DNA from: Deltaproteobacteria bacterium
Lineage (GTDB): Bacteria; Desulfobacterota; Desulfobacteria; Desulfobacterales; Desulfatirhabdiaceae
Direction of reading: 5' to 3'
Length of the DNA: 64,000 nucleotides
NCBI GenBank assembly: GCA_016219185.1
Contig: JACRBZ010000071.1
Location: 1-64,000 of the forward strand
This document shows positions 18,059 through 27,485 of the stretch, one piece after another. The position numbers and the translations under genes were made by a program. How positions within the stretch are numbered: position 1 is the stretch's first letter; each line of letters opens with the position of its first letter. The notes beneath the pieces are model-generated. The model searched no databases. It worked only from the letters and a program-made list of their open reading frames with translations, and was not told the DNA's origin.

Positions 18059-19306
18059 ATGACTTTGGTAAAGGTTGTTTTCAGCAGCCGCATGGCGGTG
18101 ACCTTTCTGATGGGGTTTTCATGCGGTCTCCCCCTTCTTCTGACCATATCCGTGCTTCAGGCCTGGATGAAGGAAGAAGGGGTTGACCTGTCCGTTATCG
18201 GCCTGATGTCCCTGGTGGGAATTCCCTATACGGTCAAGTTTCTGTGGGCCCCGCTTCTGGACCGCATCACCCCGCCCTTTCTGGGAAGGCGGCGCGGATG
18301 GCTTTTCCTTGCCCAGTTGAGTCTGATGGCCGCCATAGCCGGACTGGGACTGTCCAATCCAAAGTCGCATCCATTTCTGCTGGCAGGTGCCGCGTTTCTG
18401 GTGACGTTTTTCAGTGCCAGCCAGGATATTGTTGTCGATGCTTACCGCAGGGAAACCCTGAGCGATGCCGAACTTGGCCTGGGCTCATCCCTGTATGTGA
18501 ACGGTTACCGGGTGGGCATGCTGCTGGCATCCGGCGGCGGTCTGATTCTGGCGGATCACCTGCCGTTTTCCATGGTTTATCTCATCATGGCGGCCTGCAT
18601 GATTCCTGGCATGGCAACCACATTTTATTCAAAAGAGCCCGATCAGCCGTTCGGCGTGCCAGGAACCCTTGCCGAGGCGGTGCTTGAGCCGCTCAGGGAA
18701 TATTTCACCCGAAATGGCGCCTGGTGGATTCTGGCCTTTATCCTCTGCTATAAGATCGGAGACAGCATGGCCAGTGCCATGGCCACGCCGTTTTACCTGG
18801 ATATCGGGTTTTCCAAGACCGAAATCGGCGCCGTGGTCAAACTCTTCGGTTTTTGGGCAACGATTGCCGGCAGTCTGGCCGGCGGGATCTGGATGATTCG
18901 TATCGGTATCCGCAGCAGCCTGTGGATATTCGGAATCCTTCAGGCGGTTTCCACAGCCGGTTTCATGGTCCTGACGTACACGGGGCCCAGCGTTGCTGCC
19001 CTGTCCGCGGTCATTGCCTTTGAAAATTTTACGAGCGGCATGGGAACTTCGGCTTTTACCGCATTCATGGCCAGCATGACCCACAAGCGGTTTACCGCCA
19101 CCCAATATGCCCTGCTCTCCAGCCTGATGGGCGTTCCCCGGGTTCTGGTGTCCGCGCCCACCGGTTTTCTGGCAAAGTCCATGGGCTGGAACTGGTTTTT
19201 TGCAGGCTGTGTGCTGGCAGCTATTCCCGGGCTGCTGATCCTGCTTCGATTTTCCGGATGGAGCGCTGCCGATGTCCAGGAAGAGGGGCTATTGACCGGC
19301 CCATGA
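18059..19306 (+). CDS. ampG: MFS transporter, AmpG-like muropeptide permease
   Basis: The 415-residue membrane protein has about twelve hydrophobic helices. It carries motifs typical of AmpG: an early GFSCGLPLLLT, VKFLWAPLLDR, GRRRGWL, and SASQDIVVDAYRRE in the middle. AmpG imports anhydro-muropeptides released from the cell wall for recycling. It starts 22 bases after pckG and its stop overlaps the start of the next gene (ATGA). No ampD, nagZ or beta-lactamase gene is nearby, so the substrate rests on family similarity. Confidence 0.87.
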   Translation: MTLVKVVFSSRMAVTFLMGFSCGLPLLLTISVLQAWMKEEGVDLSVIGLMSLVGIPYTVKFLWAPLLDRITPPFLGRRRGWLFLAQLSLMAAIAGLGLSNPKSHPFLLAGAAFLVTFFSASQDIVVDAYRRETLSDAELGLGSSLYVNGYRVGMLLASGGGLILADHLPFSMVYLIMAACMIPGMATTFYSKEPDQPFGVPGTLAEAVLEPLREYFTRNGAWWILAFILCYKIGDSMASAMATPFYLDIGFSKTEIGAVVKLFGFWATIAGSLAGGIWMIRIGIRSSLWIFGILQAVSTAGFMVLTYTGPSVAALSAVIAFENFTSGMGTSAFTAFMASMTHKRFTATQYALLSSLMGVPRVLVSAPTGFLAKSMGWNWFFAGCVLAAIPGLLILLRFSGWSAADVQEEGLLTGP

Positions 19307-19905
19307 TCCCGCCATCATTGACAGAATGCAGGCGCTGCGGGACCTGTTGCGACAAGGGCGGGCCGACCTTTCATGTCGAAGACCGGATGCTGGTCGATTC
19401 CGGCCTGGTTCCGGCCAAACACCTGTATACCCTTCGAAAAGGAGAGCTGGTCAATGATTCCATCAAGGGCCGTCTGCTGCCCCTGGAATCTGAGATGATC
19501 AAAATAAAGGGGCAAAACCGGGCCTGGACCTGTGTCTATTTCGATAAAGCCGGATCTGCCTGCGGTATTTATGAACACCGCCCCCTGGAATGCCGAATCC
19601 TCAAATGCTGGGACACGCGGGACATCGAGGCCGTGTATTCGCAGAACCGGCTGACGCGAAAGGATCTCCTGTCCGGCATCCCGGCTCTGTGGAGCCTGAT
19701 TCAGGACCATGACCTGCGATGCAGTCACGTAACGCTGCGAAAGCTTCTCGATGCGAAATCCGTCGGGGCAACTGCAAAAAAAACAGTTCAGGAAATGGTT
19801 GAATACGACCGGGCGATTCGTATTCTCGTGGTTGAAAAAGCGGGAGTTGAATCGAATATGCTCGACTTTATCTTCGGAAGACCACTGTCGGAAGCCATCC
19901 GTTAG
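19303..19905 (+). CDS. YkgJ-type cysteine-cluster protein
   Basis: The 200-residue protein begins with CRRCGTCCDKGGPTF, followed by YFDKAGSACGIYEHRPLECR and a further Cys in LKCWD. This Cx2CxxxC pattern with later Cys is the YkgJ / CxxCxxCC cluster family, thought to bind zinc or an iron-sulfur cluster. Function is unknown; some members are linked to Fe-S proteins. I chose the ATG that overlaps the ampG stop. It ends a run of co-directional genes. Confidence 0.8.
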   Translation: MIPPSLTECRRCGTCCDKGGPTFHVEDRMLVDSGLVPAKHLYTLRKGELVNDSIKGRLLPLESEMIKIKGQNRAWTCVYFDKAGSACGIYEHRPLECRILKCWDTRDIEAVYSQNRLTRKDLLSGIPALWSLIQDHDLRCSHVTLRKLLDAKSVGATAKKTVQEMVEYDRAIRILVVEKAGVESNMLDFIFGRPLSEAIR

Positions 19906-20023
19906 CGATTCCAGGATCGGGGTCCGTGATTATCCGTCTTTACTGTCATAATTTTCATGCTGAGTTACTTAGAATGGACATGGGGTTACCATCCGGCGAA
20001 AAACTTCAGAAAGAGATATTTAC

Positions 20024-20581
20024 ATGAAACAAGAATTGATCCATATCCTTTGCAAAAAATCCTTCCAGTTCAGTGAAGAGCCGATTTTCAAGCTGGTTTC
20101 CGGTCAGATGAGCCAGTTCTATGTCAACTGCAAACCCACGACCCTCAGCCCCAGGGGCATGTTTTTGGCCGGTCATCTCGTATATGAGGCCATCAAAAAT
20201 GCCCGGGTCGCCGGCATCGGCGGGCTCACATTCGGCGCTGATCCCATTGCAATCGCGGCGGCATTCGTCTCGGGACTTCAGAAAAACCCGGTTCAGGCTT
20301 TTTCCATTCGTAAAACCCAAAAGGATCACGGTATGATCCGGTGGATCGAGGGGGATATTCAGCCGGGAGACCGGGTGGCCATCATTGATGATGTGGCCAC
20401 CACCGGCGGCTCCACCATCAAGGCCATTGAACGGGCCCAATCGGAAGGCATGAACGTCGTCAAAGTCGTCATTCTCGTGGACAGACAGGAAGGGGGACTG
20501 GAGAATATCCGAAAACATGTCCCGGATATTTCGGCGATTATTACCCGCGATGAACTGATGGGGGTGATCCGCGGAAACTGA
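20024..20581 (+). CDS. pyrE: Orotate phosphoribosyltransferase
   Basis: The 185-residue enzyme makes orotidine monophosphate from orotate and PRPP in pyrimidine synthesis. The PRPP loop [14 protein letters not shown] is diagnostic, and the N-terminal region [16 protein letters not shown] fits the substrate-binding hood. Length is somewhat short but within the family range. It is separated by 118 bases from the gene before it and by 46 bases from gspK. The link to the secretion genes is probably only positional. Confidence 0.92.
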   Translation: MKQELIHILCKKSFQFSEEPIFKLVSGQMSQFYVNCKPTTLSPRGMFLAGHLVYEAIKNARVAGIGGLTFGADPIAIAAAFVSGLQKNPVQAFSIRKTQKDHGMIRWIEGDIQPGDRVAIIDDVATTGGSTIKAIERAQSEGMNVVKVVILVDRQEGGLENIRKHVPDISAIITRDELMGVIRGN

Positions 20582-20627
20582 TGCTTCAGTCCCTGAACCC
20601 GAGTCGCTGCCGGAGATAAGCGATAAC

Positions 20628-21695
20628 GTGAAACGCGTAAATTCCAGGGGGATTGCGCTTCTGGTAACCGTGGCCATCCTCAGTGCGGTGGTGGCTGTCT
20701 CCCTTGAGATGAATCGCAGGAGCCGATCCGCGGCAACCCGTGCGGTGATTGAGCAGCACCGGACAACGCTGTCCGCGATGGCGTCATCCGGTGTCCAGGC
20801 GGCGATGGCCATTTTGATCCGAGATAAGGCTGAAAGTGAAATTGACTCCATTCAGGAAGCATGGGCGAATCCCGATATCGTTCGGGCCGTTGTAGCTGAG
20901 CTGGCATTTGAAACCGGCGAGCTTTCCGTCGCCATCCAGGATGAGCAGGCAAAAATCCAGGTTAATGCCCTGGTCCAGGGACCGGGCCGCAGTCAGTATA
21001 ATGAATCCCAGCGCCTGATGTGGGATCGGTTTTTGAGGGTCATGCACGCCCGGCTTTTGCCGGATGAACGATCCTTTGAACCGGATGAGGTGATTTGTGC
21101 GCTGAAAGACTGGATGGATTCCGAAGATGACGACGCCCTTTCCTGCCCGAACGGCGCGGAATCCGATTATTACAAGGGGCTGACGCCGCCGTATCCCTGC
21201 CGCAACGGACCTATTCCCCACATCGGCGAATTGATGCGGATAAGGGGAATTACGGCGAATCTGTTTTACGGCCTGCCGAACGAAAAAGGCATCTCGGACT
21301 ATATCACGGCGTACCGCGGGGAAGATGCGCAGTCGCTGCCAACGGGATTTGCCGGCAAGATCAATATCAATACGGCGGAGCAGCCGGTTCTTGCCGCGAT
21401 GCTGCCTTCCGGAAAAGAAGAACTGGCCCAGGCCCTGGTGGATTATCGCGTTGAGATGTCGGAATCGAAATATATTCATGATCTTTCTTTGCCTACATGG
21501 TATAAGCAGGTTGCCGGTCTTCAGGGGGTGGTCATCGATCCGCGGCTGATCACCTTATCCAGCGATCTGTTCCGGATTCGCGCATCCGCTCGCATGGATC
21601 ATCTTTCTGTAACGGCAACGGCCCTGGTCCACAGGGAAAATGATCCGGCCACCGGCAAGTGTATCTGCAGGGTTCTAACCTGGCTTGTAGAATAA
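20628..21695 (+). CDS. gspK: Type II secretion minor pseudopilin GspK
   Basis: The 355-residue protein starts KRVNSRGIALLVTVAILSAV, a prepilin-type leader with processing at the Gly after the Arg, followed by a long hydrophobic helix. It lacks the Glu5 of other pseudopilins, as is known for GspK. The large periplasmic part contains KININTAEQPVLAAMLP, the helix-hairpin motif of this family, and two Cys in a calcium-binding-like loop (EDDDALSCPNGAESD). GspK sits at the tip of the pseudopilus with I and J. The start is a GTG. I, J, G and H are not next to it. Confidence 0.85.
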   Translation: MKRVNSRGIALLVTVAILSAVVAVSLEMNRRSRSAATRAVIEQHRTTLSAMASSGVQAAMAILIRDKAESEIDSIQEAWANPDIVRAVVAELAFETGELSVAIQDEQAKIQVNALVQGPGRSQYNESQRLMWDRFLRVMHARLLPDERSFEPDEVICALKDWMDSEDDDALSCPNGAESDYYKGLTPPYPCRNGPIPHIGELMRIRGITANLFYGLPNEKGISDYITAYRGEDAQSLPTGFAGKININTAEQPVLAAMLPSGKEELAQALVDYRVEMSESKYIHDLSLPTWYKQVAGLQGVVIDPRLITLSSDLFRIRASARMDHLSVTATALVHRENDPATGKCICRVLTWLVE

Positions 21696-21743
21696 AAATT
21701 ACTCCCTTACCCGGGATAAAAGTCTCCGGTTTGTAAAAAGTTT

Positions 21744-23228
21744 ATGACCATAAAAATTCTGGGTGTGGATTTTCGGAAAGACTCGGTCTCCGCAGTTTTA
21801 ATACGGGGCAGTTATAAGGGGGTGTGGATGGATGCCCATGCCCACGTTTTCCTTGAACGGCCGGAAGATCTGGAAAAAGGGCTGGCTTCCTGTATCGAAA
21901 CCGTTTCCGGGCAGGCGAACATCGCAAATGCGGTCTGCGTTGTGGCACTGCCGTCGGATCAGTTCTTTTACCGCAATATCGCATCTCCGTTTACGGATCC
22001 GCGTAAAATAGATCAAATGCTGCCTTATGAACTCGAGCAGAGTCTGCCGGTTCCCGCCGATGATCTGATCATTGATTTTATTCCGGTCAGCCGCGCGATA
22101 CCGGAAAAAGAAATCATCCCCAGGCTCGGAAAACTCTTTCGCTTCGCATTCCGGGCAGCTTCAGCCCGGATTTTAACGGCTGCAATCGAAAAAACGCGCT
22201 TGAGCGCATACCTGACTTGCCTGAAACAGTTTGGTTTTGAACCGGAACGCATCGCGCCTGGAGGTTACGCGCTTTCCCTTTGCCTGATGCATGCGACAGA
22301 CAGCCCTCCGAACTGGCTTCTCGTGGATGCCGATAAGGCCCATACCGCTCTGTTTCTGGTTCTTTCCCGGACCTTGACGGTCATTCGCGCATTTCCCAGT
22401 GCCGGTTTATCTCCTTCGGTGGATTTCCTTCTTCCCCTGATTCAACAGACCCTTCTGGCTTCCGGTGAGGAGACCCGGATTGACCGGATATTTCTTACCG
22501 GCGGATCGAATGCTTCGGCGGTTGTTTCCGAGCTTTCTGAAAAATGCGGCCTTCCGGTTCACCTTGTTAATCTTGTTGCCGATGCCGATATCCGTCTGAA
22601 ATCCGCACTTCCCTCTGGCTGGAGGCCGGAGACCGGCGACCCCGCCCTGGGAGCGGCACTTGCGAGAATGAACGGTTTTTCCGGTCTGAACCTTCGAAAA
22701 GGGGCTTTCAGCCTGAGGGCTTTCTGGGGAGCGTGCCGATCAGGCCTTCTGACAACCGGCATCATGGCAGGGCTTGCGATTCTGGCGGCTTTCGCGTATG
22801 TTCGAGTCGATACGCAGATCCTGGAAAAGCAACTGGATGTTCTGAACCGCCGAATCGATCAGGTGCTTACGGGTACTTTTCCGGAGATTACGACCATTGT
22901 TGAGCCGCTGCATCAGATGCGGACTCATGTTCAGAATGCGCAGAACCAGATTCCGGGTTCGGATAAAAAGGGGCAAGAGCGGCTTGTTGACCTTCTCGGC
23001 AGAATCAGCAGCCGCATTCCGGAGGATGTTCCGGTTGAGCTGGCTCGGCTTGTCTATGAAGACGGTACCCTTCAGCTCACCGGCCATACCGATTCCTTCA
23101 ATTCCGTTGAAGAAATCAAGCGCCGGCTGGAAGGCCCGAACAGCGGGTTCTCCCTTGTCACGATCGTGTCGGCAAATCTGGAAAGTACGGGAAGCCGCAT
23201 TCAGTTTCACCTGAATATCACGCTATGA
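21744..23228 (+). CDS. gspL: Type II secretion inner-membrane platform protein GspL
   Basis: The 494-residue protein has a cytoplasmic actin-like domain at the N-terminus, starting KILGVDFRKDSVSAVLIRG. It continues with QMLPYELEQSLPVPADDLII, which is typical of PilM/GspL. A single membrane helix lies around residues 335-355 and a ferredoxin-like periplasmic domain ends the protein. GspL binds the ATPase GspE and the partner GspM. The stop overlaps the gspM start. The N-terminal domain is well preserved, so the family call is safe. Confidence 0.86.
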   Translation: MTIKILGVDFRKDSVSAVLIRGSYKGVWMDAHAHVFLERPEDLEKGLASCIETVSGQANIANAVCVVALPSDQFFYRNIASPFTDPRKIDQMLPYELEQSLPVPADDLIIDFIPVSRAIPEKEIIPRLGKLFRFAFRAASARILTAAIEKTRLSAYLTCLKQFGFEPERIAPGGYALSLCLMHATDSPPNWLLVDADKAHTALFLVLSRTLTVIRAFPSAGLSPSVDFLLPLIQQTLLASGEETRIDRIFLTGGSNASAVVSELSEKCGLPVHLVNLVADADIRLKSALPSGWRPETGDPALGAALARMNGFSGLNLRKGAFSLRAFWGACRSGLLTTGIMAGLAILAAFAYVRVDTQILEKQLDVLNRRIDQVLTGTFPEITTIVEPLHQMRTHVQNAQNQIPGSDKKGQERLVDLLGRISSRIPEDVPVELARLVYEDGTLQLTGHTDSFNSVEEIKRRLEGPNSGFSLVTIVSANLESTGSRIQFHLNITL

Positions 23229-23758
23229 GACCGCCAGTTCAATTAACTTACCGGGAAAGGATTGCCGTCTGTTCAGTGCTGCTGCTGGTCAGCGTACTGA
23301 TCATTGCAGAGTGGGGTGTTTTCCCGGTCATCCGGCACAGGGAATCGCTGGGTCAGGCCATACTCACAAAGGCTCTTGAACTTGAAGAGATTCTGGAATT
23401 GCAGAAAACCCATGCGGCGCTGAAACAAAACGCTGAAGGAATCCGCAGTCGCCTGGCCCTCAGAGATAAAGGCTTTACGCTGTTTTCATATCTGGACCGT
23501 TCTGCGGGAAATACCGGGGTCAAGGAACACATTGCCTACATGAAACCTTCCGGGAGCGATCTCCAGGGCAGCGCTTTCAAGGTCTTTCAGGTGGAGATGA
23601 AGCTTCATTCCATCTCCCTGCATCAGCTCTCCGCCTTTCTCTATGGCCTTGAAACAGCCGACAGCCTGGTAAGGGTTAAAAAGGCTTCGATTGCCAGGAC
23701 CAGCCAGTCTGCTGAAGGGGTCGATGCGGTTCTCTGGGTGGAAACCATTGCGTCTTAG
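23225..23758 (+). CDS. gspM: Type II secretion protein GspM
   Basis: The 177-residue protein has a short cytoplasmic start, one membrane helix (about residues 15-35), a coiled-coil-like stretch (LELEEILELQKTHAALKQ) and a periplasmic ferredoxin-like domain. This layout and its position between L and N identify GspM, which pairs with GspL in the inner-membrane platform. Sequence conservation in this family is low, so the call leans on layout and order. The gspN start lies inside its 3' end. Confidence 0.8.
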   Translation: MRPPVQLTYRERIAVCSVLLLVSVLIIAEWGVFPVIRHRESLGQAILTKALELEEILELQKTHAALKQNAEGIRSRLALRDKGFTLFSYLDRSAGNTGVKEHIAYMKPSGSDLQGSAFKVFQVEMKLHSISLHQLSAFLYGLETADSLVRVKKASIARTSQSAEGVDAVLWVETIAS

Positions 23759-24422
23759 GATACGAAAAATTGCAGCTTATGCCGGCTGTTTTCTGGCATT
23801 GACCGGAATATGGGGAGTTTTTCTTTTTCCGTCCGATGAACTCATCCGGCTTGCGCAGTGCGGGGTCAGCCAAATCGCGCCAGATGCCACGCTGTCGATC
23901 GGCCGGTTGGGGTTGTCTCTGCCGCCGGGTCTGTTAATGGAGAATATCGCTCTATCGCTACCGAAGAACAAGTCCGCGGTTCAGGCGGATCAAATCCGCG
24001 TTCTGCCAAAGCTTGTTTCCCTGTTTCAGGATAGAAAACAGCATTCCCTGTCTGCCCGCCTGATGATTGCCGAAATCCGCATGGAGCTTCCGCTTCCGGT
24101 GATCGGCAGCTTTCAGTTTAATCAGATTCAGGCAGATATCGACTGGAAGGGTGAAAAGCTGGACATCCTCTCCCTTACAGCCGATGGGGTCCAGATGGAC
24201 GGGAGCCTGAGCGGGGGAATTGAGGTGAAAACGCCATTTGAAAACAGCAGGCTCCAGATCACCGGCGTTGTTCATCTGAAACCCGAGACGCTGGCCCGAT
24301 TGAAAGCCAGTTTTCTGGGAGGGGGTATCCCCGGTCCGAAAACAGATGGCAATGGCCAAAATAACTTCTGGCCGTTTCAGATTACCGGAACACTCGTTGC
24401 TCCGCTGATTTCTTTAAAATAG
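23724..24422 (+). CDS. gspN: Type II secretion protein GspN
   Basis: The 232-residue protein has an N-terminal membrane segment (AAYAGCFLALTGIWGVFLF) followed by a beta-rich periplasmic part with repeated short strands, for example ADGVQMDGSLSGGIEV. It resembles the T2SS GspN family, related to AsmA-like proteins. GspN is not present in all systems. The ATG at 23724 has GAAGGGG just upstream and lies inside gspM. It ends in an LISLK stretch, the usual end of such domains. It is shorter than the average member. Confidence 0.74.
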   Translation: MRFSGWKPLRLRIRKIAAYAGCFLALTGIWGVFLFPSDELIRLAQCGVSQIAPDATLSIGRLGLSLPPGLLMENIALSLPKNKSAVQADQIRVLPKLVSLFQDRKQHSLSARLMIAEIRMELPLPVIGSFQFNQIQADIDWKGEKLDILSLTADGVQMDGSLSGGIEVKTPFENSRLQITGVVHLKPETLARLKASFLGGGIPGPKTDGNGQNNFWPFQITGTLVAPLISLK

Positions 24423-24493
24423 GCGGGATATGCGATCCAAGGGATTTTGATGATCTTATTTATTTTTAATTTCTAACGTCTTATATAAACTTA

Positions 24494-25366
24494 ATGAACA
24501 CAACCGACTGGATCAACCGAGCCCTTATGCTGTTGCAGGCCATGCTGATGGCGGCTGCGGTATATTTCGGTGTTAAAGCCGGATACCGGCTTCTCTTAGG
24601 AGAGTTTGCGCCTTGCGCGATATCCCGCGTATCTGAAAAAGACTCCCGAAAAAACGCGGCAGCCGCCATTCATCCTTTTTCAGAATTTGCGGTTATTTCC
24701 CGGCGGAATCTTTTCGGCACCCAGGAACCCTCGGACCGGCAGCGCATTTCATCCGACATCGAAAGACTGCGGCAAACCCGGCTGAAACTAAAGCTTCGGG
24801 GTACCATTTCCGGATCGGAAGACACAGCCTGCGGCGTCATTGAAGATGCTTCCGGCAAAGGCCAGTTCCTGGTCAAAGTCGGTGATACGGTTCAGGATGC
24901 CGTCGTGGTCATGATCCTGAAAGGAAAAATCGTGCTTCAGGTTGGTGGCAGAGAGGAACTTCTCGAGATGGACCAGTGGAGCAGCGGAGTGTCTCCTTCG
25001 CCCCCTTCGAGCGGTGCCCAGTCGCCAGCCCAGGTGGATGACCGTCAGCAGGTGATCAGCCTCAAACGGTCTCAGATCGATGATGCCATCAAAGACATTA
25101 ACCAACTGATGAAACAGGTGCGGATCATTCCGAATTTCAACCAGGGCAAACCCGATGGACTGATGATCAGCGGTATCCCTCAGGATTCATTTTTTAGTCA
25201 GATCGGACTCAGAAACGGGGACATCCTTTCCGGTGTGGATGGAAAATCCATTGAATCCGTGGATGACGCCCTGAAGCTATATACGGGCATGAAATCCGCG
25301 TCCCGCCTCAAGGTCCAGCTCAAGCGGGGCGGCAGGGAGGAAGTCATTGATTATGCCATTGAATGA
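24494..25366 (+). CDS. gspC: Type II secretion protein GspC with PDZ domain
   Basis: The 290-residue protein has a short cytoplasmic N-terminus, one membrane helix (residues about 10-35) and an HR domain (FAVISRRNLFGT, LKLRGTISG). It ends in a PDZ domain (about residues 200-290, with GLRNGDILSGVDGKSI). GspC links the inner-membrane platform to the secretin and helps choose substrates. The proline-serine stretch before the PDZ domain is a linker. It lies between gspN and gspD, a known order in delta-type systems. Confidence 0.86.
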   Translation: MNTTDWINRALMLLQAMLMAAAVYFGVKAGYRLLLGEFAPCAISRVSEKDSRKNAAAAIHPFSEFAVISRRNLFGTQEPSDRQRISSDIERLRQTRLKLKLRGTISGSEDTACGVIEDASGKGQFLVKVGDTVQDAVVVMILKGKIVLQVGGREELLEMDQWSSGVSPSPPSSGAQSPAQVDDRQQVISLKRSQIDDAIKDINQLMKQVRIIPNFNQGKPDGLMISGIPQDSFFSQIGLRNGDILSGVDGKSIESVDDALKLYTGMKSASRLKVQLKRGGREEVIDYAIE

Positions 25367-25482
25367 CGGACTGCACGTTGCAACGATTCATGACAGGTTA
25401 AGGGCCCATGCCGGTAAACTGAGAATGCCTGTTGCCGGACTGTTGGCCGCTGACCACTTTTAAATAACGGGAAATTGATCAG

Positions 25483-27483
25483 GTGATAAAATCTTGGCGT
25501 TTACGAATTCCGGCCGGTTATTGCTGGGTTGCGATCTTTTTGATGCTGTTGCTGTTTTCTGAAATGCCGGTTGCTGCAAAGGAAAAAGGCGATTCCCAGA
25601 CCCAGAAGCCATCTGAAGGTGCGGCGGTTTCCAATGGACTGATATCCATTGATTTCAATAACGTGGATATTGCCGTCCTGATCAAGTTCATCAGCGATCT
25701 GACCGGAAAAAATATGGTGGTGGATCAGCGTGTTACGGGAAAGGTCACGATTATTTCTCCGGATAAAATCACCGTTGCCGAAGCCTATAAGGTATTTGAA
25801 TCGGTTCTGGAAGTCTATGGATTTACGGCCATCGATTCCGGGGGCCTGGTTAAAATCGTGCCCCTTTCCGAAGCCCGGACCCGAGGTATCGATACCCTGA
25901 CCCGGGAGTCATCCGGATCATCGGACGATCGGATCGTCACCCAGGTGATTCCCCTGAAATATGCCAATGCCGTGTTGATTTCCAGGCTTTTTGTGCCACT
26001 TATTTCCAAGAGCAGCGTTCTGATGGCGTATCCGCCCACAAACACGCTGATTATCACGGATTTGCATTCCAATATTCAGCGGCTGCTGCGAATGATCAAG
26101 GCCATTGACGTGTCCAGTTCCGGGCAGGAAATCTCGGTATTTGTGCTGCGTTACGCTGCCGCATCCCAGGTGGTCAGGCTCCTGGATTCCATTTTTCAGA
26201 CCGCTGCCAAGGCGGGAAAAGAGGATTCCGATGCCGGGGTTCGGGTATTTGCCGATGACAGAACCAATGCCCTGGTGGTCATGGCAGGCGAAGAACATAC
26301 CCAGAAAATCAGGAACTTGATTCAGGAACTGGACAAGGAAACCCCCAAGGGAAACGAAAAACTGCGGGTCTATTACCTGGAGAACGCCAAGGCCGAGGAC
26401 CTGGTCAAGGTGCTTCAGGACATGCCCAGAAAAGCCGACGGCGCGCCTGAAAAAGACAAGGCGGTTGCACCGTCCATTCTATCCGAAAAAGTTAAGATTA
26501 CGGCGGACAAGGCCACCAACAGTCTGGTCATCATGGCTGAAAAGAGCGAGTATGCCGCGCTTGAAGAGATCATCCGGCTGCTCGACATTCCCAGGGCCAT
26601 GGTCTATATCGAATGCCTGATCATGGAAGTGAATGTGAACAAGGATTTTAATATCGGGACCGAATGGATAACCATGGGGACAACCAGTATTGACGGCAGG
26701 TCGGCTGCTTTCGGCGGCGGATTCAGCGGCGCCGGTGCCTATCCCAATGTCACGGGGATGATCTCCCCGACAACAGGCGTCGGAACCCTGCCGACCGGGT
26801 TTTCACTGGGAATCCTGAGTGAAACCCTGAACATCGGCGGCATTCAGTTTCCGGGCCTTGCCGCGGTTGTGCAGGCCTATAAAAAAGACAAGGATGTCAA
26901 CATCCTGTCAACGCCCCAGATTCTGACCACCGATAACGAAGAAGCCTCGATCATGGTCGGGAAAAACGTTCCCTATCAGACCAAGTCCGGCTCCACCGGA
27001 ACCCTTGAATCCTTCAATACCTATGAATACCGGGATGTCGGCATCACTTTAAAAATCACCCCCCAGATCAGCAGAGACCGGCTGGTCCGCCTGAATATCA
27101 CTCAGGAAGTGACCAAGCTGGATCAAACCGGCTCAATTGCCATCACGAATGATACCCTCAATCGGCCGACCACACTGAAGCGCACCATCACCACAACCGT
27201 TCTGGTTCAGGATGCCAACACGGTGGTGATCGGCGGGCTCATCGATGACAGTCTGTCCATGACCGAATACAAAGTGCCCTGCATCGGCGATGTTCCGGGC
27301 CTGGGATGGCTTTTTAAATCCCGGGCCAAAAACCGGGAAAAAACCAATCTTTTCGTGTTTATGACGCCCCATGTGGTCAGCCAGCCCCAGGAAGGCGAGG
27401 CGATTTATCGTTCCAAGCAGGATCAGATGGACCGGATCCGGAAAAAGGCCGAGAGCGACAGCCCCGAGTCCATCAAGGACTGA
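25483..27483 (+). CDS. gspD: Type II secretion secretin GspD
   Basis: The 666-residue outer-membrane secretin has a signal peptide (to about residue 35) and N0 to N3 domains (ISIDFNNVDIAVLIKFIS; KYANAVLISRLFVPL; LRYAAASQVVRLLDS; YYLENAKAEDLVKVL). The secretin domain follows and includes VPYQTKSGS, VGITLKITPQIS and VVIGGLIDD. It forms the large multimeric channel through which folded proteins leave. The start is a GTG. A charged tail of about 25 residues follows the pore domain. It ends 2 bases before gspE. Confidence 0.92.
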   Translation: MIKSWRLRIPAGYCWVAIFLMLLLFSEMPVAAKEKGDSQTQKPSEGAAVSNGLISIDFNNVDIAVLIKFISDLTGKNMVVDQRVTGKVTIISPDKITVAEAYKVFESVLEVYGFTAIDSGGLVKIVPLSEARTRGIDTLTRESSGSSDDRIVTQVIPLKYANAVLISRLFVPLISKSSVLMAYPPTNTLIITDLHSNIQRLLRMIKAIDVSSSGQEISVFVLRYAAASQVVRLLDSIFQTAAKAGKEDSDAGVRVFADDRTNALVVMAGEEHTQKIRNLIQELDKETPKGNEKLRVYYLENAKAEDLVKVLQDMPRKADGAPEKDKAVAPSILSEKVKITADKATNSLVIMAEKSEYAALEEIIRLLDIPRAMVYIECLIMEVNVNKDFNIGTEWITMGTTSIDGRSAAFGGGFSGAGAYPNVTGMISPTTGVGTLPTGFSLGILSETLNIGGIQFPGLAAVVQAYKKDKDVNILSTPQILTTDNEEASIMVGKNVPYQTKSGSTGTLESFNTYEYRDVGITLKITPQISRDRLVRLNITQEVTKLDQTGSIAITNDTLNRPTTLKRTITTTVLVQDANTVVIGGLIDDSLSMTEYKVPCIGDVPGLGWLFKSRAKNREKTNLFVFMTPHVVSQPQEGEAIYRSKQDQMDRIRKKAESDSPESIKD

Positions 27484-27485
27484 AA